DNA from: Anaerococcus senegalensis JC48
GTDB taxonomy: Bacteria > Bacillota > Clostridia > Tissierellales > Peptoniphilaceae
Assembly: GCF_000321005.1 (NCBI RefSeq)
Contig: NZ_HE578907.1
Coordinates: 176,808-240,807 of the forward strand
Reading direction: 5' to 3'
Length of the DNA: 64,000 bases
Shown: in pieces, positions 1 to 8,534 of the stretch
Numbering within the stretch: the first letter of the stretch is position 1
Layout: every line of letters begins with the position of its first letter
The notes under the pieces: model-generated
Seen by the model: the letters and a program-made list of their open reading frames with translations, nothing else
Database searches by the model: none
What the model was told of the DNA's origin: nothing
Translations under genes and position numbers: made by a program

Positions 1-90
1 AATGTAAACACTGGTGTAGCAGGACTTACAGGCGTTGTAGCAACACTTGCAGCAGCATCAGCAGCACTTTTCAAATCAAAAAGAAAATAA
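1..90 (+). CDS. C-terminal end of a sortase-anchored surface protein (partial)
   Basis: Only the last 29 codons lie in the window, in frame from base 1 to the TAA at 88-90. They read Asn-Val-Asn-Thr-Gly, then about 19 hydrophobic, Ala/Gly/Val/Leu-rich residues, then a short basic tail ending Lys-Ser-Lys-Arg-Lys. This is the classic layout of a cell-wall sorting signal: sortase motif, membrane segment, positively charged stop. The motif would be a variant ending N-T-G rather than textbook LPxTG, and residues before it lie outside the window. The rest of the protein cannot be judged. A strong terminator follows directly. Confidence 0.7.
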   Translation, partial: NVNTGVAGLTGVVATLAAASAALFKSKRK

Positions 91-113
91 TTTATTAAAA
101 TAAATTAAAAGCA

Positions 114-154
114 AAATATCTCTCTCAAGAATATCCTGAGAGGGATATTTTTTT
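114..154 (+). terminator. Rho-independent terminator after surface protein gene
   Basis: A 14-bp stem (one G-T wobble) with arms at 114-127 and 137-150 is followed by a run of T. It ends the surface-protein transcript before the helicase gene. Confidence 0.85.
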
Positions 155-240
155 GTGAATTATAATAAGTTTTATTTTACTGATAGTTTCAAAATTCTAA
201 ATATTTAAGGAAAAATGTTATAATAAATTAAGGTGATTTG

Positions 241-2571
241 ATGTATATAAAAACTTCTGTTAGAAAACTTATTGAATTTGTTATGAGAAGTGGGGATATT
301 GATAATTCTTTTAGGGATAATAATAGGATGGTTCAAGGAATCAAGGCTCATCAAAAAATTCAAAAATCTTATGATAAAAATTATAAGGCCGAGTACTATC
401 TAACAAATATTACTAAAATTGATGATATGGAATTTCATGTTGAGGGTAGGGCTGATGGCCTTTTGAAAAAAAAGGGTCAAATAATAATAGATGAGATAAA
501 ATCTACCACAAGAAATTTGGAAAAACTGGATGATTCTAATAAATTACACTGGGCTCAGGCTTTTTGCTATGGGTATTTTTATGGTGTAAAAAAAGATTTA
601 AAAAAACTTACCATAAGGTTAACCTATGTTTCACTTGACGATTATAAGACAAAAACTTTTGAAAAAGAAAAAAGCCTTGATGAGCTTTATGAGTTTTACA
701 TAAATTTACTAAAAGAATATATTAATTTCTCAAAAATTTTATCCATAAATCTTGAAAAAAGAAATAAGAGCGCAAAAGAATTGACCTTTCCCTATAGTGG
801 CTATAGACAGGGACAAAGAAAGATGTCAGTTGCAGTCTACAGGGCGATTCTTGATAAGAAAAAATTATTTGTTGATGCTCCAACTGGAACTGGAAAAACA
901 ATTTCTACTATTTTTCCTGCTGTAAAATCTTTGGGAGAGGGGCTATCTGATAAGATTTTTTATTTGACTGCCAAAAATACTACTGCAAAAGAAGCCTTAA
1001 AATCTTTGTATCTTTTAAAGGAGAAAAACTTATCAATAAAGGCTGTTTCTTTAACAAGCAAAGAAAAAATTTGCCTTAATGATGAAATTTCATGCAATCC
1101 TGAGGATTGTCCTTTTGCGAGAGGACATTTTGATAGGGTAAATGATGGCTTAAAAGATATTTTGGAAAATGAAGATATAATGGATTTTGATATAATTACA
1201 TCTTATGCAGAAAAACACAGACTTTGCCCTCTAGAATTTGAACTAGACCTGGCCCTTTATTCTGACCTTATTATTTGTGATTATAATTATGTTTTTGATC
1301 CAAATGTTTATTTGAGAAGATTTTTTGATGAGAGTGTGGATGAATATATCTTTTTAATTGATGAGGCCCACAATCTTTTAGAAAGATCAAGAAAAATGTT
1401 CTCTCATGATTTTGTTGATACAAGCTTTAAAGAATTAAGAGAGGGCATGAATCTCAAAAAGGATTTGAAAATCATAAAATCAATTGATTCTATCTTGGAT
1501 GAATTTGAAAAGATGTACAAAAACTATGGTAAAAAATTATTCTATTATACTACTGATAATAATGATGATTTTGACAAAAAACTAATGGGCCTTTCAAAAA
1601 AATTAGAAAAAGTTTTGATAAAGGATAAAAAAAGAGATGATTATGATAAAATAGAAGGTATGTTTTTTGAAATAAACCACCACCTTAAAATTTCTGATAA
1701 TTTTAGGGAGGGTTTTTATCAAACTTTGACCTATGATGAAAATTCTATGGAAAAAATATATGAAATAAAATGTATAGATCCATCAGATGTTTTAGGTGAA
1801 AAATACAAATTGGCAAGATCAACGGTATTTTTTTCTGCAACCTTATCTCCTATGAAGTTTTATATTAAAATGTTGGGTGCAGAAGATTCGCTAAAAGTTC
1901 ACTTAGATCTACCATTTGACAAGAAGAATTTTTCTCTTTTAGCAAGTCCAATTTCTACAAGATATAAGGATAGAAATAATAACTTGATGGATATAGCTGA
2001 TTTAATTCACGAATTTATAAATGCGAAAAAAGGAAATTATTTTATATTTTTCCCTTCATTTTCTTACCTAACCGATGTTTATGAATATTATAAGGGAAAT
2101 TATAATGATGATATTTTAGTCCAAGAAAGGTCCATGTCTCCGATTGAAAGGCACAAATTTCTACAAAATTTTACATACGATAGTGAAAAAACTGCTTTTT
2201 TAGTTCTTGGAGGAATTTTTTCTGAAGGAGTAGACTTAAAAGGAGACAGACTAATTGGATCTATGGTTATTTCTGTAGGTATGCCTGGTGTAAGTGATGA
2301 GAGAAATCTAATAAAAACCCATTTTGACCAAATATCTCACAATGGATTTGATTATTCTTATACCTATCCAGGTTTAAACAAAATTTTTCAAGCTGCAGGA
2401 AGGTTAATTAGGGGAGAAAAAGATAAGGGAATAATTTATTTAATTGACGATAGGTTTTTGTGGGATAAATATAGGAGATTATATCCAAGACATTGGTCAA
2501 ATATAAAAGAAGTAAAAAATAAAAAAGAATTAAAAATCTTAGTTGAAAGATTTTGGAATAGAGGAGAATAA
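241..2571 (+). CDS. DinG/XPD-type ATP-dependent DNA helicase with N-terminal PD-(D/E)XK nuclease domain
   Basis: About 776 residues. The N-terminal ~175 residues resemble a PD-(D/E)XK (Cas4/RecB-like) nuclease: GRADG near residue 70 and IDEIK near 84. A superfamily 2 helicase follows, with Walker A APTGTGKT near 214, Walker B/DEAH box near 375 and a C-terminal motif QAAGRLIRG. Cysteines near 279, 286, 291 and 330 fit the 4Fe-4S cluster of XPD/DinG helicases. The likely role is DNA repair or R-loop/structure unwinding in the cytoplasm; substrate unknown. An in-frame TTG at 238 is possible, but the AAGGTGA ribosome binding site at 230-236 is better spaced for ATG 241. It is directly followed by rlmCD with no gap, so the two are probably co-transcribed. 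Confidence 0.85.
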   Translation: MYIKTSVRKLIEFVMRSGDIDNSFRDNNRMVQGIKAHQKIQKSYDKNYKAEYYLTNITKIDDMEFHVEGRADGLLKKKGQIIIDEIKSTTRNLEKLDDSNKLHWAQAFCYGYFYGVKKDLKKLTIRLTYVSLDDYKTKTFEKEKSLDELYEFYINLLKEYINFSKILSINLEKRNKSAKELTFPYSGYRQGQRKMSVAVYRAILDKKKLFVDAPTGTGKTISTIFPAVKSLGEGLSDKIFYLTAKNTTAKEALKSLYLLKEKNLSIKAVSLTSKEKICLNDEISCNPEDCPFARGHFDRVNDGLKDILENEDIMDFDIITSYAEKHRLCPLEFELDLALYSDLIICDYNYVFDPNVYLRRFFDESVDEYIFLIDEAHNLLERSRKMFSHDFVDTSFKELREGMNLKKDLKIIKSIDSILDEFEKMYKNYGKKLFYYTTDNNDDFDKKLMGLSKKLEKVLIKDKKRDDYDKIEGMFFEINHHLKISDNFREGFYQTLTYDENSMEKIYEIKCIDPSDVLGEKYKLARSTVFFSATLSPMKFYIKMLGAEDSLKVHLDLPFDKKNFSLLASPISTRYKDRNNNLMDIADLIHEFINAKKGNYFIFFPSFSYLTDVYEYYKGNYNDDILVQERSMSPIERHKFLQNFTYDSEKTAFLVLGGIFSEGVDLKGDRLIGSMVISVGMPGVSDERNLIKTHFDQISHNGFDYSYTYPGLNKIFQAAGRLIRGEKDKGIIYLIDDRFLWDKYRRLYPRHWSNIKEVKNKKELKILVERFWNRGE

Positions 2572-3939
2572 ATGAGACAAAAAGCTATAAAAGATGTAGA
2601 AATAATTGATATGTCTTATCCAAACATATCTATTGGAAAAATAAATGAAGAAAAAACAGTCCAATTTAAGGGTGGAGTTTTAGGACAAAAAGTAAGAGTA
2701 AAAATCACCAAAAATAGGGGAAATAATAAAAAGGGAAAATTCATGGAAGTTTTGGAAGATTCTAAAATTGAAAATGCCAAAGAATTTTGCCCTAATGCTG
2801 GAATTTGTGGAGGATGTTCCTACCAAAAAATGGGATATGAAACCGAACTTTTACTAAAGCATAATATGATGCAAAAACTTTTAAAAAATCATAATATAGA
2901 TATCAAAGAACTTTCTATTGTAAGAAGTCCAAAAGTAAAAGGATATAGAAACAAAATGGAATATACTTTTGGAGATGCTTACAAGGACGGTCCCTTAGTT
3001 TTGGGTCTTCATAGACAAAATAGATTCTATGAAATTGTAGATACAGAAGGTTGTAATATTGTAGATAGTGATTTTGAATCGATTAGAGAACATGTACAAA
3101 ATTATTTTAGAGAAAAAAATACAAGTTTTTACCACAAAAAAGCTCACACAGGCTTGCTTCGTAATCTAATAATAAGAAAAGGAATACATACAGGAGAAAT
3201 TATGGTCATCCTTGTAACAAGCTCTGACAAATCTTTTGATCCTATGAGGAAAGACCTATTTGCTCACAATCTTTTAAATGCAAAAACAAAGGGGAGAATT
3301 GTTTCAATTTATCATGTAATAAATGATAGTCTATCAGATGCTGTAAAAGTAGATTCAATGGAACTTTTATTTGGGAAAAAATATATAGAAGAAAAAATGA
3401 ATGATTTAAAATTTCAAATTTCCCCATTTTCATTTTTTCAACCAAATGTATTTACAGCAGAAAAAATTTACCAAAAAGCTATAGAATTAGCAAATGTGGA
3501 TAAAACTAAAAATGTCCTGGACCTTTATTCAGGAACAGGAACCATAACTCAATTATTTGCAAAAGCCGCAAATAAGGCAGTAGGAATAGAAATAGTAGAA
3601 GAAGCCGTAGAAAAAGCCTTCGACAATGCAAAAGAAAACCAAATCGAAAATATAGACTTTATAGCTGGAGATGTTTTAGAAAAAATTGACCTAGTAAAAG
3701 GAAAATACGACATAGTAGTCCTAGATCCTCCAAGAGAAGGAATAAATCCAAAAGCAATCAAAAAAATAATGGACATAGATCCAAAAGAATTCGTCTACAT
3801 CTCCTGCAATCCAAAAACTCAAGTAAGAGATATAGAAATATTTATGGAAAATGGATATAAAGTAGAAAAATACCAAGCCTTTGACCAATTTCCTAGGTCA
3901 AGGCACGTGGAGGCTATAGCGTTGATACAAAAGATATAA
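2572..3939 (+). CDS. rlmCD: 23S rRNA (uracil-C5) methyltransferase, RlmCD/RumA family
   Basis: A 455-residue TrmA/RumA-family enzyme that makes 5-methyluridine in 23S rRNA using S-adenosylmethionine. It has an N-terminal TRAM-like domain and an iron-sulfur motif with Cys 73, 79 and 82. The SAM-binding motif LDLYSGTGT, the motif VLDPPREG and the catalytic cysteine in YISCNPKTQ are also present. Start ATG 2572 follows the helicase stop with GAGGAG at 2561-2566. Its 3' end matters here: a 30 kb accessory region begins directly behind it, and two sequences further along (22.3 and 34.0 kb) encode tails resembling its final residues S-R-H-V-E-A-I-A-L-I-Q-K-I. This suggests that the 3' end is an integration target. 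Confidence 0.92.
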   Translation: MRQKAIKDVEIIDMSYPNISIGKINEEKTVQFKGGVLGQKVRVKITKNRGNNKKGKFMEVLEDSKIENAKEFCPNAGICGGCSYQKMGYETELLLKHNMMQKLLKNHNIDIKELSIVRSPKVKGYRNKMEYTFGDAYKDGPLVLGLHRQNRFYEIVDTEGCNIVDSDFESIREHVQNYFREKNTSFYHKKAHTGLLRNLIIRKGIHTGEIMVILVTSSDKSFDPMRKDLFAHNLLNAKTKGRIVSIYHVINDSLSDAVKVDSMELLFGKKYIEEKMNDLKFQISPFSFFQPNVFTAEKIYQKAIELANVDKTKNVLDLYSGTGTITQLFAKAANKAVGIEIVEEAVEKAFDNAKENQIENIDFIAGDVLEKIDLVKGKYDIVVLDPPREGINPKAIKKIMDIDPKEFVYISCNPKTQVRDIEIFMENGYKVEKYQAFDQFPRSRHVEAIALIQKI

Positions 3940-4107
3940 ATTTAGAAATCCTGCATTTTAAGCAGTTTTATAGGCATTTTGTCTTCGATAAAGATGAAGA
4001 AGGATACGTCAAAAAGACTCAAAAAAACTACATGGACGTAAGAGTAGTTCTGCAACTGGTATGAGGAAACACAAAAAATATAATTAACTCATTTTGTACT
4101 TTCTACA

Positions 4108-4136
4108 AGAGTGGCTTAAAAGGCTGCTCTTTTTTT
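4108..4136 (+). terminator. Probable Rho-independent terminator
   Basis: A stem with wobble pairs, arms about 4108-4115 and 4122-4130, is followed by seven T. It is placed to end the rlmCD transcript or to insulate abiE. Confidence 0.65.
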
Positions 4137-4206
4137 ATTAAAGGGAGTAAGGATTCGTTACATCCTTTTCAAAATATAAAACAATCACAAGCCAACTTTA
4201 CATATT

Positions 4207-4232
4207 CGCTTTTATAACATATAATAAAAGCG
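4207..4232. promoter_or_regulatory. Inverted repeat, candidate AbiEi operator
   Basis: Perfect 9-bp arms CGCTTTTAT and ATAAAAGCG are separated by 8 bp, ending 22 bp before the abiEi start. Characterised AbiEi antitoxins repress their own operon by binding inverted repeats at the promoter, so this is the natural operator. Binding is inferred, not shown. Confidence 0.55.
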
Positions 4233-4254
4233 TAAACGAGAGGGGGGGCGGACT

Positions 4255-4842
4255 ATGAATACACTCAAAGAATATATACAAGAAAATTTAGTAATCACCA
4301 ACAAAGAAGCAGAAGAACTTGGATATACTAGGCATAATTTATCAGAATTAACAAAAAGTGGACAGTTAGAAAGATTAAGACCAGGTCTATATCAATTAAA
4401 AGGAAAAGTAATAGACGATTTTGTTTTAATATCATCTAATAGTAATCGAATAATATTTTCCCATCAAACAGCCCTATACCTCCACGACCTATCCGATAGA
4501 ACTCCAAATGTATTTCATATATCTGTCCCCCAAGGGTACAATGCAAGCCATATAAAAAAAAGATATAAAGATTTACAAGTTCATTATGTAAAAAAAGATT
4601 TATACAAACTTGGAAAGACAGAAATAAAATCACCACAAGGCAACCTTATTCCAGTTTACGATATTGATCGAACAATTTGCGATATCACAATCGATAGAGA
4701 AAAAATAGATAAGCAGATTTTTACAGATGCCATAAAAAGATATTTTAAGTCATCAAATAAAAATCTAAGACGACTCATAAAATACAGTAGATTATTTAAA
4801 ATAGAAGATGAGGTTAGAAAATATATGGAGGTATTATCATGA
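4255..4842 (+). CDS. abiEi: Type IV toxin-antitoxin system antitoxin / autorepressor AbiEi
   Basis: A 195-residue protein. It has an N-terminal winged-helix antitoxin domain with the pattern LVITNKEAEELGYTRHNL followed by GQLERLRPGLYQL, then the C-terminal AbiEi domain. In the family the N-terminus binds DNA to repress the operon, while the C-terminus counters AbiEii toxicity without forming a tight complex (type IV behaviour). ATG 4255 follows an unusually G-rich ribosome binding site at 4239-4247. The stop overlaps the toxin start by 4 bases (ATGA), showing translational coupling. It is located at the left end of the accessory region, consistent with an abortive-infection module carried by a mobile element. 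Confidence 0.85.
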   Translation: MNTLKEYIQENLVITNKEAEELGYTRHNLSELTKSGQLERLRPGLYQLKGKVIDDFVLISSNSNRIIFSHQTALYLHDLSDRTPNVFHISVPQGYNASHIKKRYKDLQVHYVKKDLYKLGKTEIKSPQGNLIPVYDIDRTICDITIDREKIDKQIFTDAIKRYFKSSNKNLRRLIKYSRLFKIEDEVRKYMEVLS

Positions 4843-5681
4843 TTAATATCGAGAGTATAAAGGGCAAGATAAGAAGCATGGCAGAGAAGAAAAATCTAAA
4901 GTCACAAGAAGTTCTGCAAATATATTTTTTCGAAAGATTTTTAGAAAGGCTATCCAAATCAAATTACAAAAATAATTTTGTAATAAAAGGAGGATTCCTA
5001 ATATCTTCCTTAATTGGAATTGAAAATAGAACAACTATGGACATGGACACAACCATAAAAGGCATAGCCCTAAAAGAAGAGAAAATAAAAGACATCGTAG
5101 AAGAGATTATAGATATCAATGTAGAAGATGGAATAAAATTTGAAATAAAAGACATCATTTATATTAGGGAAGAGGATGAGTACGAGAACTTTAGAATTTC
5201 ACTAATAGCAAAAGTAGGTAAGACTAAGAACCCTATGAAACTAGACCTAACAACAGGAGATGCAATAACACCAAAAGAAATAGAATACACCTATCCATGT
5301 ATCTTTAGCAAAGAAGCTATAAAAATAATGGCATATCCATTAGAAACAATTTTAGCAGAAAAATACGAAACCATAATTAGAAGAAATATAACAACAACAC
5401 GAATGAGAGACTTCTACGATCTATACACCCTCTACAAACTAAAAAAAGATGAGATAGACTATGAAGTTTTAAAAGAAGCAATAGAGAGAACATCAAACAG
5501 AAGAGGAAGTCAGGAGATAATGGAAGACTATGAGGAAATAATCGAGGACATAAAAAAAGAATCATACCTAAGATTCTTGTGGGAAGTACATCTCAGTGAA
5601 AATAAGTACATTGGAGATTTGACATTTGATAAAGTTGTTGGTGTAGTGACAATTTTATCAAATAGGATTAATGAGCTGTAA
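4839..5681 (+). CDS. abiEii: Type IV toxin, nucleotidyltransferase AbiEii/AbiGii family
   Basis: A 280-residue protein of the DNA polymerase beta-like nucleotidyltransferase superfamily. Visible motifs are a GG-x-LIS-like turn (IKGGFLISS, residues ~50-58) with MDMD about ten residues on, supplying the metal-binding aspartates, then KLDLTTG and a conserved LAEKYET helix. Family members are predicted or shown to use NTPs to modify RNA targets, which halts growth on phage attack. Overlap with abiEi and the linked operator make this a complete two-gene module. No truncation or missing motif is seen. Confidence 0.85.
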   Translation: MINIESIKGKIRSMAEKKNLKSQEVLQIYFFERFLERLSKSNYKNNFVIKGGFLISSLIGIENRTTMDMDTTIKGIALKEEKIKDIVEEIIDINVEDGIKFEIKDIIYIREEDEYENFRISLIAKVGKTKNPMKLDLTTGDAITPKEIEYTYPCIFSKEAIKIMAYPLETILAEKYETIIRRNITTTRMRDFYDLYTLYKLKKDEIDYEVLKEAIERTSNRRGSQEIMEDYEEIIEDIKKESYLRFLWEVHLSENKYIGDLTFDKVVGVVTILSNRINEL

Positions 5682-5683
5682 TA

Positions 5684-5702
5684 TTCCAGACACTGTCTGG
5701 AA
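5684..5702. repeat. Near-perfect palindrome directly after abiEii
   Basis: TTCCAGACA and TGTCTGGAA flank a single base, three bases after the abiEii stop. No T-run follows, so it is a poor terminator. It could be a recombination or protein-binding site. Confidence 0.5.
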
Positions 5703-5728
5703 ATTTATAGACAAAAAAATATTAGGTA

Positions 5729-5762
5729 AAAGAGAAGTGGAATTATTTTACTTCTTTTTTAT
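5729..5762 (+). terminator. Probable terminator after abiE operon
   Basis: A short stem (AAGAGAAGT paired with ACTTCTTTT) is followed by T-rich sequence ending around 5762. Confidence 0.55.
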
Positions 5763-6126
5763 TTTGCATTATAGGATTTAAAATTAAATAAATTTTATGC
5801 CAATTGCTTAGCCTTGTAGATGAGGCAAGAGATTTATATAGCTTAAAGACAAGAGAATTTAATAAAATCTTTTGACTTGTAAAAAACAAAAATTGATAAC
5901 AAAGTAATAGAACATAAGAATGTTCGTATTTTGTTTTCTAAACTTTTAAAATCAAAAGAACAAGTAAAGAGTCAAGATAAAGATTAAAAGACCATATTAG
6001 AGCAAATAAAAAGCTTTAAGACAGATAAAAAAACTAAGTAAATTAAGAAATATTATAGCGAATGTACAGAGAGATAAAATCGGCCGTCTTTAGACTGCAC
6101 TGATTTTTTATTTAATAAAACTATGG
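5763..6126. other. Gene-free gap between abiE and Thoeris
   Basis: Low-complexity AT-rich DNA with no open frame worth calling. A hairpin of imperfect stem ending in six T near 6077-6111 may be a terminator. It may be the remains of a decayed gene, but nothing is recognisable. Confidence 0.5.
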
Positions 6127-6132
6127 TATAAT
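6124..6132 (+). promoter_or_regulatory. Extended -10 promoter for the Thoeris operon
   Basis: TGGTATAAT is an extended -10 element with a perfect TATAAT at 6127-6132. No good -35 is visible, as expected for extended -10 promoters. Transcription would start near 6139, which excludes the upstream ATG at 6135 and supports the start at 6177. Confidence 0.55.
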
Positions 6133-6176
6133 ATATGAAGGAAAAATTCAATTATATGAATATTAAGGATGATATT

Positions 6177-6386
6177 ATGAAAATAAACTATAATGGATTA
6201 TGGAAACTTTTGATAGATAAAAATATGAACAAAAAAGATTTGCAGGAGAAGGTTGGTATTGCTCCAGCGACGATAGCAAAGATGGGAAAAGGCGAATTTG
6301 TTAGTATGGAAATTTTATACAGAATATGTATTTCTCTAGATACTGATTTTGGGGAACTAATTTCTATTGCGGAGGAGAATAATTGA
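6177..6386 (+). CDS. Xre/Cro-type helix-turn-helix regulator of the Thoeris operon
   Basis: A 69-residue single-domain DNA-binding protein. The helix-turn-helix is clear: NKKDLQEKVGIAPATIAKM followed by VSMEILYRICISLDTDFGELI, the usual layout of short Xre proteins. The chosen ATG 6177 has AAGGA at 6165-6169 at good spacing and lies downstream of the predicted transcription start; an in-frame ATG at 6135 does not. Its stop overlaps the thsA TTG start by 3 bases (TTGA), so it is translationally coupled to the defence genes. It probably autoregulates the operon. Type I Thoeris is usually described as thsA plus thsB only, so this linked regulator is notable. Confidence 0.8.
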   Translation: MKINYNGLWKLLIDKNMNKKDLQEKVGIAPATIAKMGKGEFVSMEILYRICISLDTDFGELISIAEENN

Positions 6387-7846
6387 ACAATATAATTAAG
6401 AAAAAAGAATTGATTGAAATTGTTGAACAGGCATTGTATAGTGATGAATTAGCGATTTTTGCTGGCGCAGGACTTTCTATAAATGCTGGATACTATAATT
6501 GGGAAAAGTTATTAGAAAAACCTGCAAAGGAGTTGGAATTAGATATATCAAAAGAAAAGCATGATTTGATTTCTTTGGCTCAGTTTTATTGTAATAAAAA
6601 GAAAAGAAGTGCTATTAATGAACTTTTATCAGCTTCATTTCCCTCTAATAAAAAACCTACGGAAAACCATAATATATTATCACAGCTTCCAATTTCTACA
6701 TATTGGACAACAAATTTTGATACGTTAATTGAAGACGCCTTGAAAGAAAATAATAAAAATGTTTCTGTCAGAAAGGATGATAAGGATTTACAGCTTTCAT
6801 ATAAAAATTATGATGCAGTTGTATATAAAATGCATGGAGATATTCAAAGTCCATCTGATGCAGTAATAACTAGAGATGATTACGAAGAATATGGAATTAA
6901 TAGTAGAAAATTATTTAGAGATGTTTTAGAAGGAACATTGCTGACAAAGACTTTTTTATTTTTAGGATTCAGTTTTAGTGATCCTAATTTTAATTTTGTA
7001 CTTAGTAAAATGAGAGTTTTGCTGGGAGATGATAACAGACCACATTATTATATATTAAAAAAAATTGCTGAACCTAATAGGAACAAGTTTGAAGACGAAA
7101 AAGAATATAAAAAGGCAATGGACGAATACAAATATGATTTAATTAAACAAAGCCTACAGATTGCTGATTTAGACAGATATGGAATAAAAATATGCTTAAT
7201 TGATAGTTATGAAGAAATCACGGAGATATTAAAAATCATATTAAATAGGTATAAAAGAAAAACTGTGTTTATTTCTGGAAGTGCAGAAACTTATACTCCA
7301 TTAGATGAAGAAGTAGCTAAGGATTTTATCAGGAAACTATCTTTTGAACTTGTTAAGAACGGATATAAAGTTGTTAATGGATATGGATTAGGTGTAGGGA
7401 CTTATGTAATAAATGGAATCACTGAATATTGTTATGATCACAGGAATATTAAAATTGAAGATAGCTTAAAACTGATGCCTTTCCCATTAAGTGCAATAAA
7501 TAGTGAGCAACTTAGGAAAACTTGGGAAAAATATAGAGATGAAATGATTTCTCAATGTGGTATAGCAATTTATATGTTTGGTAATAAACAAAAGGATGGA
7601 GAAATTATTAACGCTGATGGTGTAAAAAAAGAATTTAATATTGCTGAATCATATCAATTAGTGAATATACCTTTAGCATTTACTGGATTTACATCTAATG
7701 AATTATATTCTGAAAATGGTGACATGATCAAAAATGCTTTAAATAATGAAGAAATACAGTATATAACTAAATTTTTTGATATAGACACTAATGTTGATGC
7801 AATAATTAAAATAATAAATAGACTTAACAGTAAGGAGGAATGTTAA
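6383..7846 (+). CDS. thsA: Thoeris effector ThsA: SIR2 NADase with C-terminal SLOG sensor
   Basis: A 487-residue protein, close to the length of the characterised Bacillus cereus ThsA. The N-terminal SIR2 domain carries FAGAGLSINAG near residue 26, TTNFDTLIEDA with Asn 111 and KMHGD with His 151. These line up with the catalytic Asn 112/His 152 reported for B. cereus ThsA. SIR2 continues to LFLGFSFSDPNF. From about residue 290 a SLOG domain begins (VFISGSAE, then NGYGLGVGTYV). In the family the SLOG domain binds a cyclic ADP-ribose signal made by ThsB and unleashes NAD+ destruction, killing infected cells. The start is TTG 6383 with GGAGGAG at 6371-6377, coupled to the upstream regulator. All key residues are intact. 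Confidence 0.92.
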   Translation: MNNIIKKKELIEIVEQALYSDELAIFAGAGLSINAGYYNWEKLLEKPAKELELDISKEKHDLISLAQFYCNKKKRSAINELLSASFPSNKKPTENHNILSQLPISTYWTTNFDTLIEDALKENNKNVSVRKDDKDLQLSYKNYDAVVYKMHGDIQSPSDAVITRDDYEEYGINSRKLFRDVLEGTLLTKTFLFLGFSFSDPNFNFVLSKMRVLLGDDNRPHYYILKKIAEPNRNKFEDEKEYKKAMDEYKYDLIKQSLQIADLDRYGIKICLIDSYEEITEILKIILNRYKRKTVFISGSAETYTPLDEEVAKDFIRKLSFELVKNGYKVVNGYGLGVGTYVINGITEYCYDHRNIKIEDSLKLMPFPLSAINSEQLRKTWEKYRDEMISQCGIAIYMFGNKQKDGEIINADGVKKEFNIAESYQLVNIPLAFTGFTSNELYSENGDMIKNALNNEEIQYITKFFDIDTNVDAIIKIINRLNSKEEC

Positions 7847-7847
7847 T

Positions 7848-8339
7848 ATGGCAAGAAGAGTATTTTTTAGCTTTCATTATGATGAGGATATCAATAGATC
7901 GATGATAGTAAGAAATAGTTGGGTTACTCAAGGCAAAGAAGCTGCAGGTTTTATTGATAAGGCGGAATTTGAAAAAATTAAAAGGAATGGTGAAAATGCT
8001 GTTTGCAAATGGATAGATAAGCAACTAGAAGGAACTTCAGTTACTGTAGTCCTAATTGGCAAAGAAACATTAAACCGTCCATTTGTCCAATATGAAATAA
8101 GAAAAAGCATCGAAAGAGGAAATGCAATAATTGGGGTTCATATACATAATCTTAGAGATATGATAACTCAAAGGACAGCAGTAAAGGGTAATCCGCATAC
8201 TATTATTGGATATTATAATTATGATACACCTCCGTATTTTGACTATATTTGTGATGATTTGTATGACTATTTGGAAGACAATGGATATTATAATTTGGGA
8301 AGTTGGATTGAAAAAGCAGCACGAAAAAAAGGGAAATAA
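7848..8339 (+). CDS. thsB: Thoeris sensor ThsB: TIR-domain protein
   Basis: A 163-residue TIR-like protein of the ThsB (DUF1863) family. It has the N-terminal strand VFFSFHYDED, a central TSVTVVLIG, and RPFVQYEIRKSIERGNA with the candidate catalytic glutamate at residue 83. In Thoeris, ThsB senses phage infection and converts NAD+ into a cyclic ADP-ribose isomer that activates ThsA. It begins one base after the thsA stop with an AAGGAGG site just upstream, so the two form one operon. It is slightly shorter than some homologs but has no broken motif. Phage specificity cannot be read from sequence. Confidence 0.92.
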   Translation: MARRVFFSFHYDEDINRSMIVRNSWVTQGKEAAGFIDKAEFEKIKRNGENAVCKWIDKQLEGTSVTVVLIGKETLNRPFVQYEIRKSIERGNAIIGVHIHNLRDMITQRTAVKGNPHTIIGYYNYDTPPYFDYICDDLYDYLEDNGYYNLGSWIEKAARKKGK

Positions 8340-8534
8340 CTATAGTAAGTTGATAAAAATAACATAAAGGATAAGATTGATTTAATTTTAGTATTTAACT
8401 ATATAGGTTTGGCTTAGTATGGTTAATACATTAAACTATTTACAAGTAATGCAAAATTGCGGATGAAATTTAATATATGTTTTTTGCTTAATAAAAAGTA
8501 TTTATAAAATATATTAATTGGAGGTAGATATATA

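Larger units (their letters stand above)
3940..4254. other. Left edge of accessory region; no intact gene
   Basis: This 315-base stretch holds no credible gene. A weak open frame around 3975-4072 ends in a short run loosely like the rlmCD tail, but is too diverged to call. It contains a terminator (4108-4136) and the inverted repeat in front of abiEi (4207-4232). Confidence 0.6.

Noticed and set aside
241..2571. DinG-like helicase as a CRISPR-associated (type IV CasDinG) gene
   Set aside because: No cas genes or repeat arrays occur nearby, and helicases with this N-terminal nuclease domain are ordinary Firmicute chromosomal genes.
3975..4072. A third rlmCD-like tail (Y-M-D-V-R-V-V-L-Q-L-V-stop) just after rlmCD
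   Set aside because: Length to the stop matches, but similarity to the RlmCD ending is too weak, and it does not share the 30-mer of the two scars.
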